From the NCBI GenBank assembly GCA_946482375.1, contig CAMLRH010000048.1, forward strand, positions 1 through 12,044: DNA of 12,044 nucleotides, read 5' to 3'. This document shows positions 1-6,952 of this stretch, one piece after another (position 1 is the stretch's first letter; each line of letters starts with the position of its first letter). The position numbers were made by a program, and so were the translations under genes. The notes below the pieces were generated by a model, which saw nothing but the letters and a program-made list of their open reading frames with translations, was not told where the DNA came from and did not search any database. The stretch is from an uncultured Caulobacteraceae bacterium. Its GTDB lineage: Bacteria; Pseudomonadota; Alphaproteobacteria; Caulobacterales; Caulobacteraceae.

Positions 1-407
<407 letters not shown>

Positions 408-408
<1 letters not shown>

Positions 409-1538
409 TACGCTTCCAGAACCGTCAGTCCCGAGGCGTCCACGCGCACGCCAAGGGCCCGACCCTTGTGATCCTCGAACAGCGCCTCGTCCGTGCCGGT
501 CAGGAAAGCCTGCAGGCCGAGCGCCGCGATTTCGTCGGCCAGCGCGGCCCGTCTGAGGGGGTCCAGGTGCGCGGCGACTTCGTCGAGTAACAATATAGGA
601 TTCGGCGCCGATTCCGCACGGGAAAGTCGCGCCGCCTGGGCCAAAACCAGGTTCAGAATCAAGGCTTTTTGCTCGCCGGTGGAGCATTCGGCGGCCGGAC
701 GGTCCTTTTCGGCGTGAACGACGGCCAGATCGCCCCGGTGCGGGCCGGTCAGAGCGCGTCCGGCGGCGGCGTCACGGGGGCGGGCGGCGGCCAGCGCGGC
801 AGCCAGTTTTTGCTCGATGTCGGCGATCTCGGCGCCGGATTGCGCCATCTGCTCCCACTCGCCGGAGAGGCTCAGGCGCGCTTGTGGGAAAGGCCGTTCG
901 CCGCGCGTGTCGATCTCGGCCTGCAGGTCGGCGAGCGTCCTGACCCGCGCCTGCGCCATCAGCGCCCCGGCCTCCGCCAGCCGCGCCTCCAGCGCGTTCA
1001 GCCACGACGGATCGGCAGGCTCCTCGGCGGTCAGCAGCCGCATCCGCTCGCGCATCGCCTTCTCGTAGGCGCCGACGTGGGCCGCATGGATCGGTTCGGC
1101 GGCGAACACGAGGCGGTCGAAGAACCGCCGCCGTTCCGAGGCGGCCTCCAGAAACAGCCGGTCCTGCGCCGGGGTCAGCCAGATCGGCCGGACGTATTCC
1201 GCCAGCCGGCCCGGCGGCACGGTCTCGCCCTCAACCCGCACGATGCGCCGCGCCGCTCCGGGCTGATCGACGCCGGTTCCGAGCCGCACGTCCTCCACCT
1301 GCGCCGACACCGCCCAGGCACGCCCGACCGGCTCGCCCGGCATCCTGCGTCCGACCTCGGCCAAGGGCGCGCCACGCAGCCCTCGCCCCGGCGACAGCAA
1401 GCTGATGGCTTCGAGCAGGTTCGTCTTCCCCGCCCCGTTCGGCCCGAACAGGAAGACGGAGCGGCCGAGCGGCGACAGCTCCGCCGAGGCATACGAACGA
1501 TAGTCCGAGAGCGTCAGCATCTCGATCTGCGAACGCAT
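408..1538 (-). CDS. recF: DNA replication/repair ATPase RecF
   Basis: RecF is an SMC-like ABC ATPase that acts with RecO and RecR to load RecA at single-stranded gaps and stalled forks. The 376-residue protein is full length for the family. Visible motifs are Walker A GPNGAGKT (32-39), the ABC signature STGEQKAL (286-293), Walker B ILLLDE (315-320), the D-loop AHLD (323-326) and the TGTD switch region (347-350). Residues 150-260 are the Arg/Ala-rich lobe II between the two ATPase halves. The start at 1538 has a weak GAGAG Shine-Dalgarno; Met7 is an alternative start and would still leave an intact protein. The upstream edge lies only 8 bp from the inverted repeat of a GIY-YIG cassette that separates recF from dnaN. 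The stop codon overlaps the gyrB ATG. Confidence 0.96.
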
Positions 1539-1546
1539 CTCTCTAC

Positions 1547-1577
1547 CCGCTCATCCCCGCGAAAGCGGGGACCCAGG
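1547..1577 (+). repeat. 31-bp palindrome-bearing repeat, left copy
   Basis: This copy begins CCGCTCATC and ends ACCCAGG. Between them lies a perfect hairpin: CCCCGC (1555-1560), GAAA loop (1561-1564), GCGGGG (1565-1570). It is an exact reverse complement of 1880-1910. A run of seven T follows at 1578-1584. From memory, the CCCCGCGAAAGCGGGG core recurs as a dispersed repeat in alphaproteobacterial genomes; copy number here cannot be checked. Confidence 0.9.
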
Positions 1578-1583
1578 TTTTTT

Positions 1584-1868
1584 TCAGAAGAGGCTGTCGT
1601 ACAAATCCCGCCAGCCGGGATTGAACCGCTCGATGAGTTCGATTTTCCAAGCGCGGTTCCACTTCTTCATGCGCCGCTCGCGCCGGAACGCAGCTTCGCG
1701 CGTCTCGAACACCTCATACCAAACGAGGAGGTCGACGCCATACTTGGCGGTGAAGCCCTGTCAGACCTTGTCGCGGTGCTCGTGCATCCGCTTGGTCAGG
1801 CTGTCGGTCGAGCCGATGTAGAGCGTGCCGTTGCGCTGACTGGCCAGCATGTAGACGTAGAAGGCCAT
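1584..1868 (-). pseudogene. GIY-YIG family nuclease, inactivated by an internal TGA
   Basis: The frame from ATG 1868-1866 to TGA 1586-1584 spans 94 sense or stop positions plus the final stop, with one in-frame TGA at codon 36 (1763-1761). The conceptual protein matches the short single-domain GIY-YIG (UPF0213/YhbQ-like) family: YVYML (4-8) and LYIGST (16-21) form the GIY and YIG strands, Arg27 in KRMHEHR is the catalytic arginine, Glu64 in RERRMKKW the likely metal ligand, and the tail NPGWRDLYD (83-91) is typical. Both sides of the stop stay in one frame and keep family motifs, so a single base change (for example CGA to TGA) explains it. The first 35 codons lack the metal-binding half, and I see no good restart codon after the stop. 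No clear ribosome binding site is visible. Confidence 0.85.
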
Positions 1869-1879
1869 CGCGGAAAAAG

Positions 1880-1910
1880 CCTGGGTCCCCGCTTTCGCGG
1901 GGATGAGCGG
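1880..1910 (-). repeat. 31-bp palindrome-bearing repeat, right copy (inverted)
   Basis: This is an exact inverted partner of 1547-1577 and carries the same 6-bp-stem GAAA-loop hairpin, read here on the minus strand. It starts 5 bp past the dnaN stop codon. In a dnaN-recF read-through RNA the two copies could pair as a 31-bp stem around a loop of about 302 nt, or each fold into its own small hairpin. Confidence 0.9.
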
Positions 1911-1915
1911 ATTTT

Positions 1916-3034
1916 TTAGACCCGGAGCGGCATCAGGACGTACTTCACGCCCGCATCCGTCGGATCCAGCACCAGCGTCGGCGAGGCCGGGTCGGCGAAG
2001 CGGAATTCGGCGGTTTCGCCGCCGATCTGGCCGGTGACGTCGAGAAGGTATCTCGCGTTGAAGCCGATCTCGAAGGCGTCGCCGTCGTAGTCGACCTCGA
2101 TTTCCTCGACGGCCTGGCCGGCTTCCATGTTGCGCACGGTCAGCACGACCTTGCCGGGCTCGATGGCGAGCTTCACCGAGCGCGACTTCTCGGCCGAGAT
2201 GGTGGCCACGCGGTCGACGGCCTGGGCGAACAGGGCGTTGTCGACGGTCATGGTCTTGGGGTTGTCGCGCGGAATGACGCGGACGTAGTCGGGGAAGGAG
2301 CCGTCGATGACCTTGGAGGTCAGGGCCGCGCCGTTGAACTCGAAGCGGACCTTGGCCTGCGACAGCTGCAGGTCGACCGATTCACCGGCGTCCTCCAGCA
2401 GGCGCCTAGCCTCGTTGACCGTCTTGCGGGGCACGATGACGCCCGGCGCGCCAGCCGCGCCTTCCGGGGCAGGCATTTCGGCGAGCGCAAGGCGGTGGCC
2501 GTCGGTGGCGACAGCGCGCAGCAGGGGCTCGCCGTTCTCCACCACCGTGTGCAGGTAGAGGCCGTTCAGATAGTAGCGCGTCTCTTCGGTGGAGATGGCG
2601 AAGCGGGTCTTGTCGATCAGGCGGATGAGGTCGTTGGTGTCGGTCGTGATCGGGCCCGACAGGCCGTCGTTGCTCATCACCGGGAAGTCGCCCGCCGGCA
2701 GCACCGGCAGGTTGAAGCGCGAACGTCCGGCCTGCACGACCAGCCGCGGGTCATCGCCCGAGAAGCTCAACGACACGTCGGCGCCTTCCGGCAGCTTGCG
2801 GACGATCTCGTAGAGGGTGTGCGCCGGCGCGGTGATCTGGCCCGGCACGTCGACCTGCGCCGTACCGTCGTCGACGATCTCCATGTCGAGGTCGGTGGCC
2901 GAGAAGCTCACCTTGTCGCGGTTGGCCGACAGCAGCACGTTGGAAAGGATCGGGATGGTGTTGCGGCGCTCGACGACGCTCTGCACATGCCCCAGCGCCT
3001 TCAGCAGCGCGGCCCGCTCGATGGTTAGCTTCAT
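1916..3034 (-). CDS. dnaN: DNA polymerase III beta subunit (sliding clamp)
   Basis: DnaN forms the ring-shaped dimer that tethers DNA polymerase III to template and recruits other clamp-binding proteins. The 372-residue protein has the three-domain clamp length. Its N-terminus (MKLTIERAALLKALGHVQ) and its C-terminal KYVLMPLRV, which contributes to the partner-binding pocket, are both canonical, so the gene is complete. The start at 3034 is the standard family start, with GGGAC just upstream. A 104-bp gap separates it from grpE; this probably holds a dnaN promoter, but I could not find a convincing -35/-10 pair. Downstream, the stop lies 5 bp from the repeat-flanked GIY-YIG cassette, which has not damaged the C-terminus. 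As in Caulobacter, dnaN is not next to dnaA here. Confidence 0.97.
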   Translation of the reverse strand: MKLTIERAALLKALGHVQSVVERRNTIPILSNVLLSANRDKVSFSATDLDMEIVDDGTAQVDVPGQITAPAHTLYEIVRKLPEGADVSLSFSGDDPRLVVQAGRSRFNLPVLPAGDFPVMSNDGLSGPITTDTNDLIRLIDKTRFAISTEETRYYLNGLYLHTVVENGEPLLRAVATDGHRLALAEMPAPEGAAGAPGVIVPRKTVNEARRLLEDAGESVDLQLSQAKVRFEFNGAALTSKVIDGSFPDYVRVIPRDNPKTMTVDNALFAQAVDRVATISAEKSRSVKLAIEPGKVVLTVRNMEAGQAVEEIEVDYDGDAFEIGFNARYLLDVTGQIGGETAEFRFADPASPTLVLDPTDAGVKYVLMPLRV

Positions 3035-3138
3035 GTCCCGTCCGAACTCTCGGCCGCGGCGAATCGTGATGCCCCCGCGCGGCCCCTGATGAAAGGACCT
3101 GCGAGCTTAGCGAATTCGTCGCTGCGCGAAAGGGGGCC

Positions 3139-3669
3139 TTAGCCCTTGGCGGCCACCACGACCATGGCGGGACGCACGATACGGCCGAAGAGCTCGTAGC
3201 CGGCCTGCATGGTCTGGACGACGCAGCCGGGCGCCACGTCGGCGGCGGGCTGCTCCATCATCGCCTGGTGCAGGTGGGGGTCGAACTTGTCGCCCTTCCG
3301 CGGGGCGACCTTCTTCAGCCCGTTGCGCTCGAAGCCGCTCTGCAGCTCCTTCTCGGTCATTTCGACGCCGAGGATGAAGCTTTTCACCGCCTCCTCGACG
3401 TTGTCCTTCGGCGCATGGGCGATGGCGCGTTCGAGGTTGTCGGCGGCTCCGAGCAGGTCGCGGGCGAACTTCTGGATGGCGTAGGCGCGGGCGTCGCTGG
3501 CGTCGCGCTCGGCGCGGCGGCGGGTGTTCTCCGCATCGGCGGCGACGCGCAGCATCTGGTCTTTCAGCTGGGCGATCTCGGCCTGCAGCGCCTCGACCTC
3601 GGCGGTCGGGGTCTCGGGGATGTCGAAATCGTCGTCGTGTCCGTTGGCCGGCGTTTGCTCGTCGGTCAT
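3139..3669 (-). CDS. grpE: Nucleotide exchange factor GrpE
   Basis: GrpE releases ADP from DnaK and so drives the DnaK-DnaJ folding cycle in the cytoplasm. The 176-residue protein has an acidic disordered N-terminus (1-22), a long heptad-rich coiled-coil helix (about 24-75) that forms the dimer, a four-helix region (80-120), and the C-terminal beta domain with FDPHLHQAM (129-137) and GYELFGRIVRPAMV (157-170), the GrpE signature. It lies 5 bp downstream of hrcA on the same strand, so the two are almost certainly co-transcribed; an hrcA-grpE operon is known in Caulobacter crescentus. Confidence 0.97.
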   Translation of the reverse strand: MTDEQTPANGHDDDFDIPETPTAEVEALQAEIAQLKDQMLRVAADAENTRRRAERDASDARAYAIQKFARDLLGAADNLERAIAHAPKDNVEEAVKSFILGVEMTEKELQSGFERNGLKKVAPRKGDKFDPHLHQAMMEQPAADVAPGCVVQTMQAGYELFGRIVRPAMVVVAAKG

Positions 3670-3674
3670 TGCCT

Positions 3675-4748
3675 CTATCCGTCCATCATCTTGCCGAGCA
3701 CCCGGGCGGTGTAGTCCACCAGCGGGATGACCCGTGCGTAGTTGAGGCGCGCGGGCCCGATCACGCCGATCGCGCCCAGCACCTTCTGCCGGCCCGACAT
3801 ATAGGGCGCGGCGATCAGGGCGGAACCCGAAAGTGAAAAGAGCCGCGTTTCGGCGCCGATGAAGATTCGCACGCCCTGCGCCTCGCGCACGCCGTCGAGC
3901 AGGCCGATCAGCTGTTCCTTCTGCTCGAGGTCGTCGAACAGCATGCGGACGCGCTCGAGGTCTTCCAGATGCGCGGTCTCGCTCAAGAGGTTGGCGCGGC
4001 CGCGGACGATCAGGGCGCGCTCATCGCCCTCGCCGCCGCCCCAGGCGGCCAGGCCGTCCTCGACGAGGCGGGCGGCGGTTTCGTTGAGCTCGCGCCGCGC
4101 CCGCTCCAGTTCGGCCCGCATCTCGGCACGGGTGTCGGCGAGCGTGCGGCCTTTGAGGCGGGTGGCGAGGAAGTTGGACGCCTCCTGCAGGGCCGACGGC
4201 GTGATGCCGGGCGCCTTCTTCATCAGCCGGTTCTCGACCGCGCCGTCGTCGAAGACGATGACGGCCAGCGTCTCCTCGCCGCCCAGCGAGACGAACTCGA
4301 CGTGCTTGACGCCGGCTTCGCGCACAGGACTGACGACGACACCCGCGCCGCCGGCCAGGCCCGAGAGTACGGCCGAGGCCTCGTTCAGCGCCTCGTCGAA
4401 GGAGCGGCCGTGGGCGTGCAGGCGAGCCTCGATGTCGCGCTTTTCCTGCTCGGCGAGGTCGCCGACTTCCAGCAGGCCGTCGATGAACAGGCGCAGGCCG
4501 GCGTGCGTCGGCATGCGCCCGGCGCTGATGTGGGGCGCGCTCAGCAGGCCGGCGTGCGCGAGGTCCTGCAGGGTGTTGCGGATGGAGGCCGGCGACAGCT
4601 GCACGCCGCCACGCGACAGCGTGCGCGACCCCACCGGCTCCCCGGTTTCGAGATAGCTCTCCACCACACGCCGGAAGATGTCGCGGGCGCGTTCGTCGAG
4701 TTCACTCAGGGTCGCCGTGCGGGGCGCGCCGGAAAGAAGCTGGTTCAT
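3675..4748 (-). CDS. hrcA: Heat-inducible transcription repressor HrcA
   Basis: HrcA represses class I heat-shock genes, chiefly groESL, by binding the CIRCE operator; GroEL keeps it active. The 357-residue protein has an N-terminal winged helix (about 17-85) with the hallmark [13 protein letters not shown] (51-63) and HISAGRMPT (73-81), followed by the GAF-like dimerisation and insertion domains. The C-terminal half includes the [18 protein letters not shown] segment typical of the family. ATG 4748 fits the family start. I found no CIRCE element (TTAGCACTC-N9-GAGTGCTAA) in the 63-bp gap to rph, so direct autoregulation through CIRCE is not supported. grpE follows 5 bp downstream. Confidence 0.96.
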   Translation of the reverse strand: MNQLLSGAPRTATLSELDERARDIFRRVVESYLETGEPVGSRTLSRGGVQLSPASIRNTLQDLAHAGLLSAPHISAGRMPTHAGLRLFIDGLLEVGDLAEQEKRDIEARLHAHGRSFDEALNEASAVLSGLAGGAGVVVSPVREAGVKHVEFVSLGGEETLAVIVFDDGAVENRLMKKAPGITPSALQEASNFLATRLKGRTLADTRAEMRAELERARRELNETAARLVEDGLAAWGGGEGDERALIVRGRANLLSETAHLEDLERVRMLFDDLEQKEQLIGLLDGVREAQGVRIFIGAETRLFSLSGSALIAAPYMSGRQKVLGAIGVIGPARLNYARVIPLVDYTARVLGKMMDG

Positions 4749-4811
4749 GGCCTCGCGCTAGGATAAGCGGCGCCTGCGCCTAAGCAAGCACGCCCGCCGG
4801 GAGTTCCCTCA

Positions 4812-5528
4812 ATGCGCCCCTCCGAACGCGCTCCAGACGCCCTTCGCGCCGTCTCCATCGAGACCGCGGTCAACCGCTACGCCGAGGGATCGTGCCTGAT
4901 CTCGTTCGGCCATACGCGGGTTCTGGTCACCGCGACGGTGGAGGAAGGCGTGCCGGGATGGCTGCGCGGACGCGGGCAGGGCTGGGTGACGGCCGAATAC
5001 GGCATGCTGCCGCGCGCCACCCACACCCGCGGCCGCCGCGAGGCCGCCTCCGGCAAGCAGTCGGGGCGCACGCAGGAGATTCAGCGGCTGATCGGCCGTT
5101 CGCTGCGGGCGGTGACGGACCTGAAACTGCTCGGCGAGCGGCAGGTGACGCTGGACTGCGACGTCGTGCAGGCCGACGGCGGCACGCGCACGGCGGCGAT
5201 CACCGGCGCCTGGGTCGCGCTTCGGCTGGCGACCCGCTACCTCGTCGAGGAAGAGGTGCTGAAGGCCGACCCCCTGATCGACCAGGTGGCGGCGGTATCC
5301 TGCGGCGTCTTCGCCGACACCCCGGTGCTCGACCTCGACTATGAGGAAGATTCGAACGCCGAGGCCGACGCCAATTTCGTGCTCACCGGCAGGGGCGACA
5401 TCGTCGAGATCCAGGCCACCGGTGAAAAGCGGGGGTTCTCGCGCGCTGAATTCGAAACCCTCTACGGCCTGGCCGAAAAAGGTATCGCCGAGCTGTTCGC
5501 CATCCAGCGCGCGGCAATTGGCGGCTGA
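4812..5528 (+). CDS. rph: Ribonuclease PH
   Basis: RNase PH is a phosphorolytic 3'-5' exoribonuclease that trims the 3' ends of tRNA precursors, using phosphate and releasing nucleoside diphosphates. The 238-residue protein is full length. Family motifs are [14 protein letters not shown] (57-70), [17 protein letters not shown] (84-100), and [18 protein letters not shown] (116-133) with the phosphate-binding Arg126. The ATG at 4812 has GGGAG (4799-4803) at 8-nt spacing. It is divergent from hrcA across 63 bp, an arrangement I recall from Caulobacter. It may be monocistronic: rdgB, often next to rph in alphaproteobacteria, lies about 2.2 kb away here, after inserted accessory genes. Confidence 0.97.
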   Translation: MRPSERAPDALRAVSIETAVNRYAEGSCLISFGHTRVLVTATVEEGVPGWLRGRGQGWVTAEYGMLPRATHTRGRREAASGKQSGRTQEIQRLIGRSLRAVTDLKLLGERQVTLDCDVVQADGGTRTAAITGAWVALRLATRYLVEEEVLKADPLIDQVAAVSCGVFADTPVLDLDYEEDSNAEADANFVLTGRGDIVEIQATGEKRGFSRAEFETLYGLAEKGIAELFAIQRAAIGG

Positions 5529-5535
5529 AATCAAC

Positions 5536-5599
5536 GTAAACGCCAGTAAACCAAGCGCCGTTTTGAGACAAAAAATGGTAAACGACGCTAAACCACGCG
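5536..5599. promoter_or_regulatory. Four helically phased TAAAC boxes upstream of the pilin gene
   Basis: Two imperfect 22-bp direct repeats (5536-5557 and 5578-5599, 18 of 22 positions identical) each carry two TAAAC boxes. The boxes start at 5537, 5547, 5579 and 5589: 10 bp apart within a pair, and 42 bp between pairs, close to one and four helical turns. This is the geometry of a multi-site regulator on one DNA face. It lies in the 179-bp rph-pilin gap. No regulator is identified, and the function is inferred. Confidence 0.4.
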
Positions 5600-5707
5600 T
5601 ATTCGCGGTCGATTAATCCAGATCGTGCAAATTAAGCGGGTAACTCGGGGCGTCTCTAAGGGGGCACGATCCGCAGCTACATGCCTGTAACGGGATAGGA
5701 TCTAGCA

Positions 5708-5878
5708 ATGACCAAGTTCGCTCGCTTTCTGAAAGACGAGTCCGGCGCCACGGCCATCGAATATGGCCTGATCGTCGCCCTCATCGCCGTGGTCATCATC
5801 GGCGCCGTCACCGCCATCGGCGGCACGCTGAACACGACCTTCCAAACGATCGACGACGAACTGCAAGAAGCCAACTAA
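5708..5878 (+). CDS. Flp-type (class IVb) pilin, PilA-like
   Basis: This 56-residue prepilin is the building block of Flp/Tad pili used for surface attachment and, in Caulobacter, as phage receptors. It has a short basic leader (MTKFARFLKDESG), a Flp prepilin peptidase site with predicted cleavage after Gly13 and the ATAIEYG mature start including Glu and Tyr, a hydrophobic helix (about 18-40), and a short acidic tail (DDELQEAN). Mature length is 43 residues. The leader and helix closely resemble Caulobacter PilA as I remember it. GGGATAGGA (5692-5700) supplies the ribosome binding site, 7 nt before the ATG. No cpa/tad assembly genes are in the window, so it is an orphan or detached pilin locus that would rely on assembly genes elsewhere. 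It has its own terminator. Confidence 0.93.
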   Translation: MTKFARFLKDESGATAIEYGLIVALIAVVIIGAVTAIGGTLNTTFQTIDDELQEAN

Positions 5879-5906
5879 GGCTGGTTTCTGCGGTTATCTG
5901 GGGGAG

Positions 5907-5932
5907 AGGCCGCGGCGTAGCCGCGGCCTTTT
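5907..5932 (+). terminator. Intrinsic terminator of the pilin gene
   Basis: A perfect 9-bp stem GGCCGCGGC (5908-5916) / GCCGCGGCC (5920-5928) with a GTA loop is extended by A5907-T5929, and TTTT occupies 5929-5932. It lies 28 bp after the pilin stop and just before the convergent regulator gene. The minus-strand reading has no T-tract, so it should work for plus-strand transcripts only. Confidence 0.88.
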
Positions 5933-5938
5933 CTCGTT

Positions 5939-6190
5939 TCAGGCGCCGCCGTAGGCCGTCTCGTCCTCTTCCTCCTCGGAGCCCGGGCCGGGCTCGTAGG
6001 CGACCAGGTCGCCCGGCTGGCAGTCCAGCTCGCGGCACAGCGCGTCGAGGGTCGAGAAGCGGATCGCGCGGGCCTTGCCGGTCTTGAGGATCGACAGGTT
6101 GGCGATGGTGACCCCGACGCGGTCGGCGAGTTCGGTCAGCGACATGCGCCGTTCCGAAAGCACGCGGTCGAGGTGGACTTTGATGGCCAT
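5939..6190 (-). CDS. Small Xre/Cro-type helix-turn-helix regulator (YozG-like)
   Basis: This is an 83-residue DNA-binding protein with one Cro/C1-type HTH domain. MSLTELADRVGVTIANLSILK (16-36, helices 2 and 3) is followed by the conserved helix FSTLDALCRELDCQPGDLV (45-63). The last 20 residues are acidic and probably disordered (SEEEEDE at 71-77). It begins 2 bp after the stop of a DUF2975 membrane protein. This DUF2975 plus small Xre pair is recurrent in bacteria (for example yoaS-yozG in Bacillus subtilis), which suggests they work together, perhaps with the membrane partner controlling the regulator; that mechanism is inference. Target sites are unknown; the dyads at 6953-7034 upstream of the same gene cluster are candidates. 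Confidence 0.9.
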   Translation of the reverse strand: MAIKVHLDRVLSERRMSLTELADRVGVTIANLSILKTGKARAIRFSTLDALCRELDCQPGDLVAYEPGPGSEEEEDETAYGGA

Positions 6191-6192
6191 GG

Positions 6193-6696
6193 TCAGATCG
6201 TCAGCTCGGCTTCGCCGCGCAGGCGGGCGCCTTCGCGAAACACCTCAGCCAGCACAAAGACCACCAGGACCGAGAACCAGGCCGTCAGGCTGACGCTCAT
6301 CGAGTCCTGCCCGACGGCGGGCCACAGGACCGCGGCGGCCGCGCGGACGAGATACCGGCCGAACTCCAGAGCCGCGAGCGCGAGGCCGATCACGCGAAGG
6401 CGGCGAACGTTGTCGGGATGGAAGGGGTCGCCGGCGATAAGCGTCGCGAAGATGCGCCGCAGCCGGCCGACAATGACGAGAAACGCGACCAGCGAGCCGC
6501 TCGCTTCCACGAACCTGACGAAGTTCACATCAGTGATCTGAATCGTTCCACTGAGCGCTTCGGGGTTGAAGCTGATGAGCAGCGCGATCAGCGCGATCGC
6601 CGCCGCCAGGATCACACCGATCCAGATGACGACGTAGAAAATGTCCAGAACGACTTTCAGGAAGCTCGATACCGAGCCGGGCCCCAGAGTGCGCAT
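6193..6696 (-). CDS. DUF2975 family integral membrane protein
   Basis: This 167-residue protein has four predicted membrane helices: about 15-42, 63-79, 101-125 and 137-155. The loop after helix 2 carries the family hallmark GDPFHPDNVRRLRVIG (89-104), of the type G-x-PF-x-x-x-N-x-x-R-L-R. The role is not established. It is regularly encoded directly before a small Xre regulator, as here (2-bp gap), so it may sense a membrane or metabolic signal and modulate that regulator; this is inferred from gene pairing. The ATG at 6696 has a strong AGGAGAGG ribosome binding site. A 112-bp gap separates it from the upstream small membrane peptide gene on the same strand, so all three may be one transcript. 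Confidence 0.88.
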   Translation of the reverse strand: MRTLGPGSVSSFLKVVLDIFYVVIWIGVILAAAIALIALLISFNPEALSGTIQITDVNFVRFVEASGSLVAFLVIVGRLRRIFATLIAGDPFHPDNVRRLRVIGLALAALEFGRYLVRAAAAVLWPAVGQDSMSVSLTAWFSVLVVFVLAEVFREGARLRGEAELTI

Positions 6697-6808
6697 CGCC
6701 CTCTCCTGTGTCTTGCCGGGCCCTTGCCGCCCGCCGCGCGGTCTACTGAGTGATCAGGCGTCGCCGCGCGGCGAGCATGCCCCGATCGGGCCGCGCATCA
6801 AAGCGCGC
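6697..6808 (-). other. Non-coding gap with GC palindromes between the small ORF and DUF2975
   Basis: No gene is seen here. Two short palindromes occur: TCGCCGCGCGGCGA (6761-6774) and CCCGATCGGG (6781-6790). Neither is followed by a T-tract on the minus strand, so neither is a clear intrinsic terminator. They could form hairpins that lower read-through from the small ORF into DUF2975 or stabilise the upstream mRNA. The ribosome binding site of DUF2975 lies at the left end. Confidence 0.35.
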
Positions 6809-6925
6809 CTAGATCGAGTGGGAAACGAACAGCACCGCCGACATCGGCAGAGCGATGACGAGAGCGGCGTTGACCAGCGTCATGGCGACGCCGTCGATGA
6901 TCGACGTGATCTTCTGGAAGGACAT
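6809..6925 (-). CDS. Predicted 38-residue single-span membrane peptide
   Basis: This short frame encodes a peptide with a polar N-terminus (MSFQKITS) and a hydrophobic stretch over roughly residues 9-35, broken by Pro27, ending VSHSI. About 34 of 37 internal codons end in G or C, the coding signature of its neighbours. GAGG lies 6 nt before the ATG at 6925. An in-frame ATG four codons upstream (6937) is possible but less well placed, since GAGG would then fall inside the gene. I do not recognise a family. It precedes DUF2975-xre on the same strand. It could be a conserved small membrane protein of this cluster or a type I toxin-like peptide; nothing visible decides between them. Confidence 0.6.
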   Translation of the reverse strand: MSFQKITSIIDGVAMTLVNAALVIALPMSAVLFVSHSI

Positions 6926-6952
6926 AACGAACCTCATGCTGCAAGTGCGAAA

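Larger units (their letters stand above)
1547..1910 (-). mobile_element. Putative GIY-YIG cassette bounded by 31-bp inverted repeats
   Basis: This 364-bp unit is delimited by perfect 31-bp inverted repeats (1547-1577 and 1880-1910) and holds one dead GIY-YIG nuclease frame. It fills the dnaN-recF gap, starting 5 bp after the dnaN stop and ending 8 bp before the recF start. Including the T/A-rich inner flanks, the arms match at 37 of 39 positions. I see no target-site duplication and no transposase. The arrangement, a small nuclease gene inside palindromic repeats, recalls REP sequences paired with RAYT proteins; that it is or was mobile is inference. Alternatively, two unrelated REP-like repeats flank a chromosomal gene by chance. 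Confidence 0.45.

Noticed and set aside
1761..1763. TGA as selenocysteine in the GIY-YIG gene
   Set aside because: GIY-YIG nucleases have no catalytic Cys or Sec at this loop position; a nonsense mutation is simpler.
669..1919. Plus-strand 416-codon open frame across recF and the cassette
   Set aside because: It is antisense to recF with its clear ATPase motifs. The translation is Arg/Gly/Pro-rich without domains, a common artefact in GC-rich DNA.
3035..3138. Housekeeping promoter for dnaN with TTCGCG and GCTAAGCT elements
   Set aside because: The match to the Caulobacter sigma-73 pattern is too weak to call, though a promoter in this gap is plausible.
3969..4766. Plus-strand 265-codon frames over hrcA
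   Set aside because: They are low-complexity, Arg/Ala-rich shadow frames opposite hrcA.
4809..5534. Minus-strand 241-codon frame opposite rph
   Set aside because: It coincides exactly with rph, whose motifs are unmistakable; it is a shadow frame.
5660..5677. Sigma-54 promoter GGGCACG-ATCC upstream of the pilin
   Set aside because: The GG and GC elements are off by one base from the required spacing, and the TTGC block is absent.
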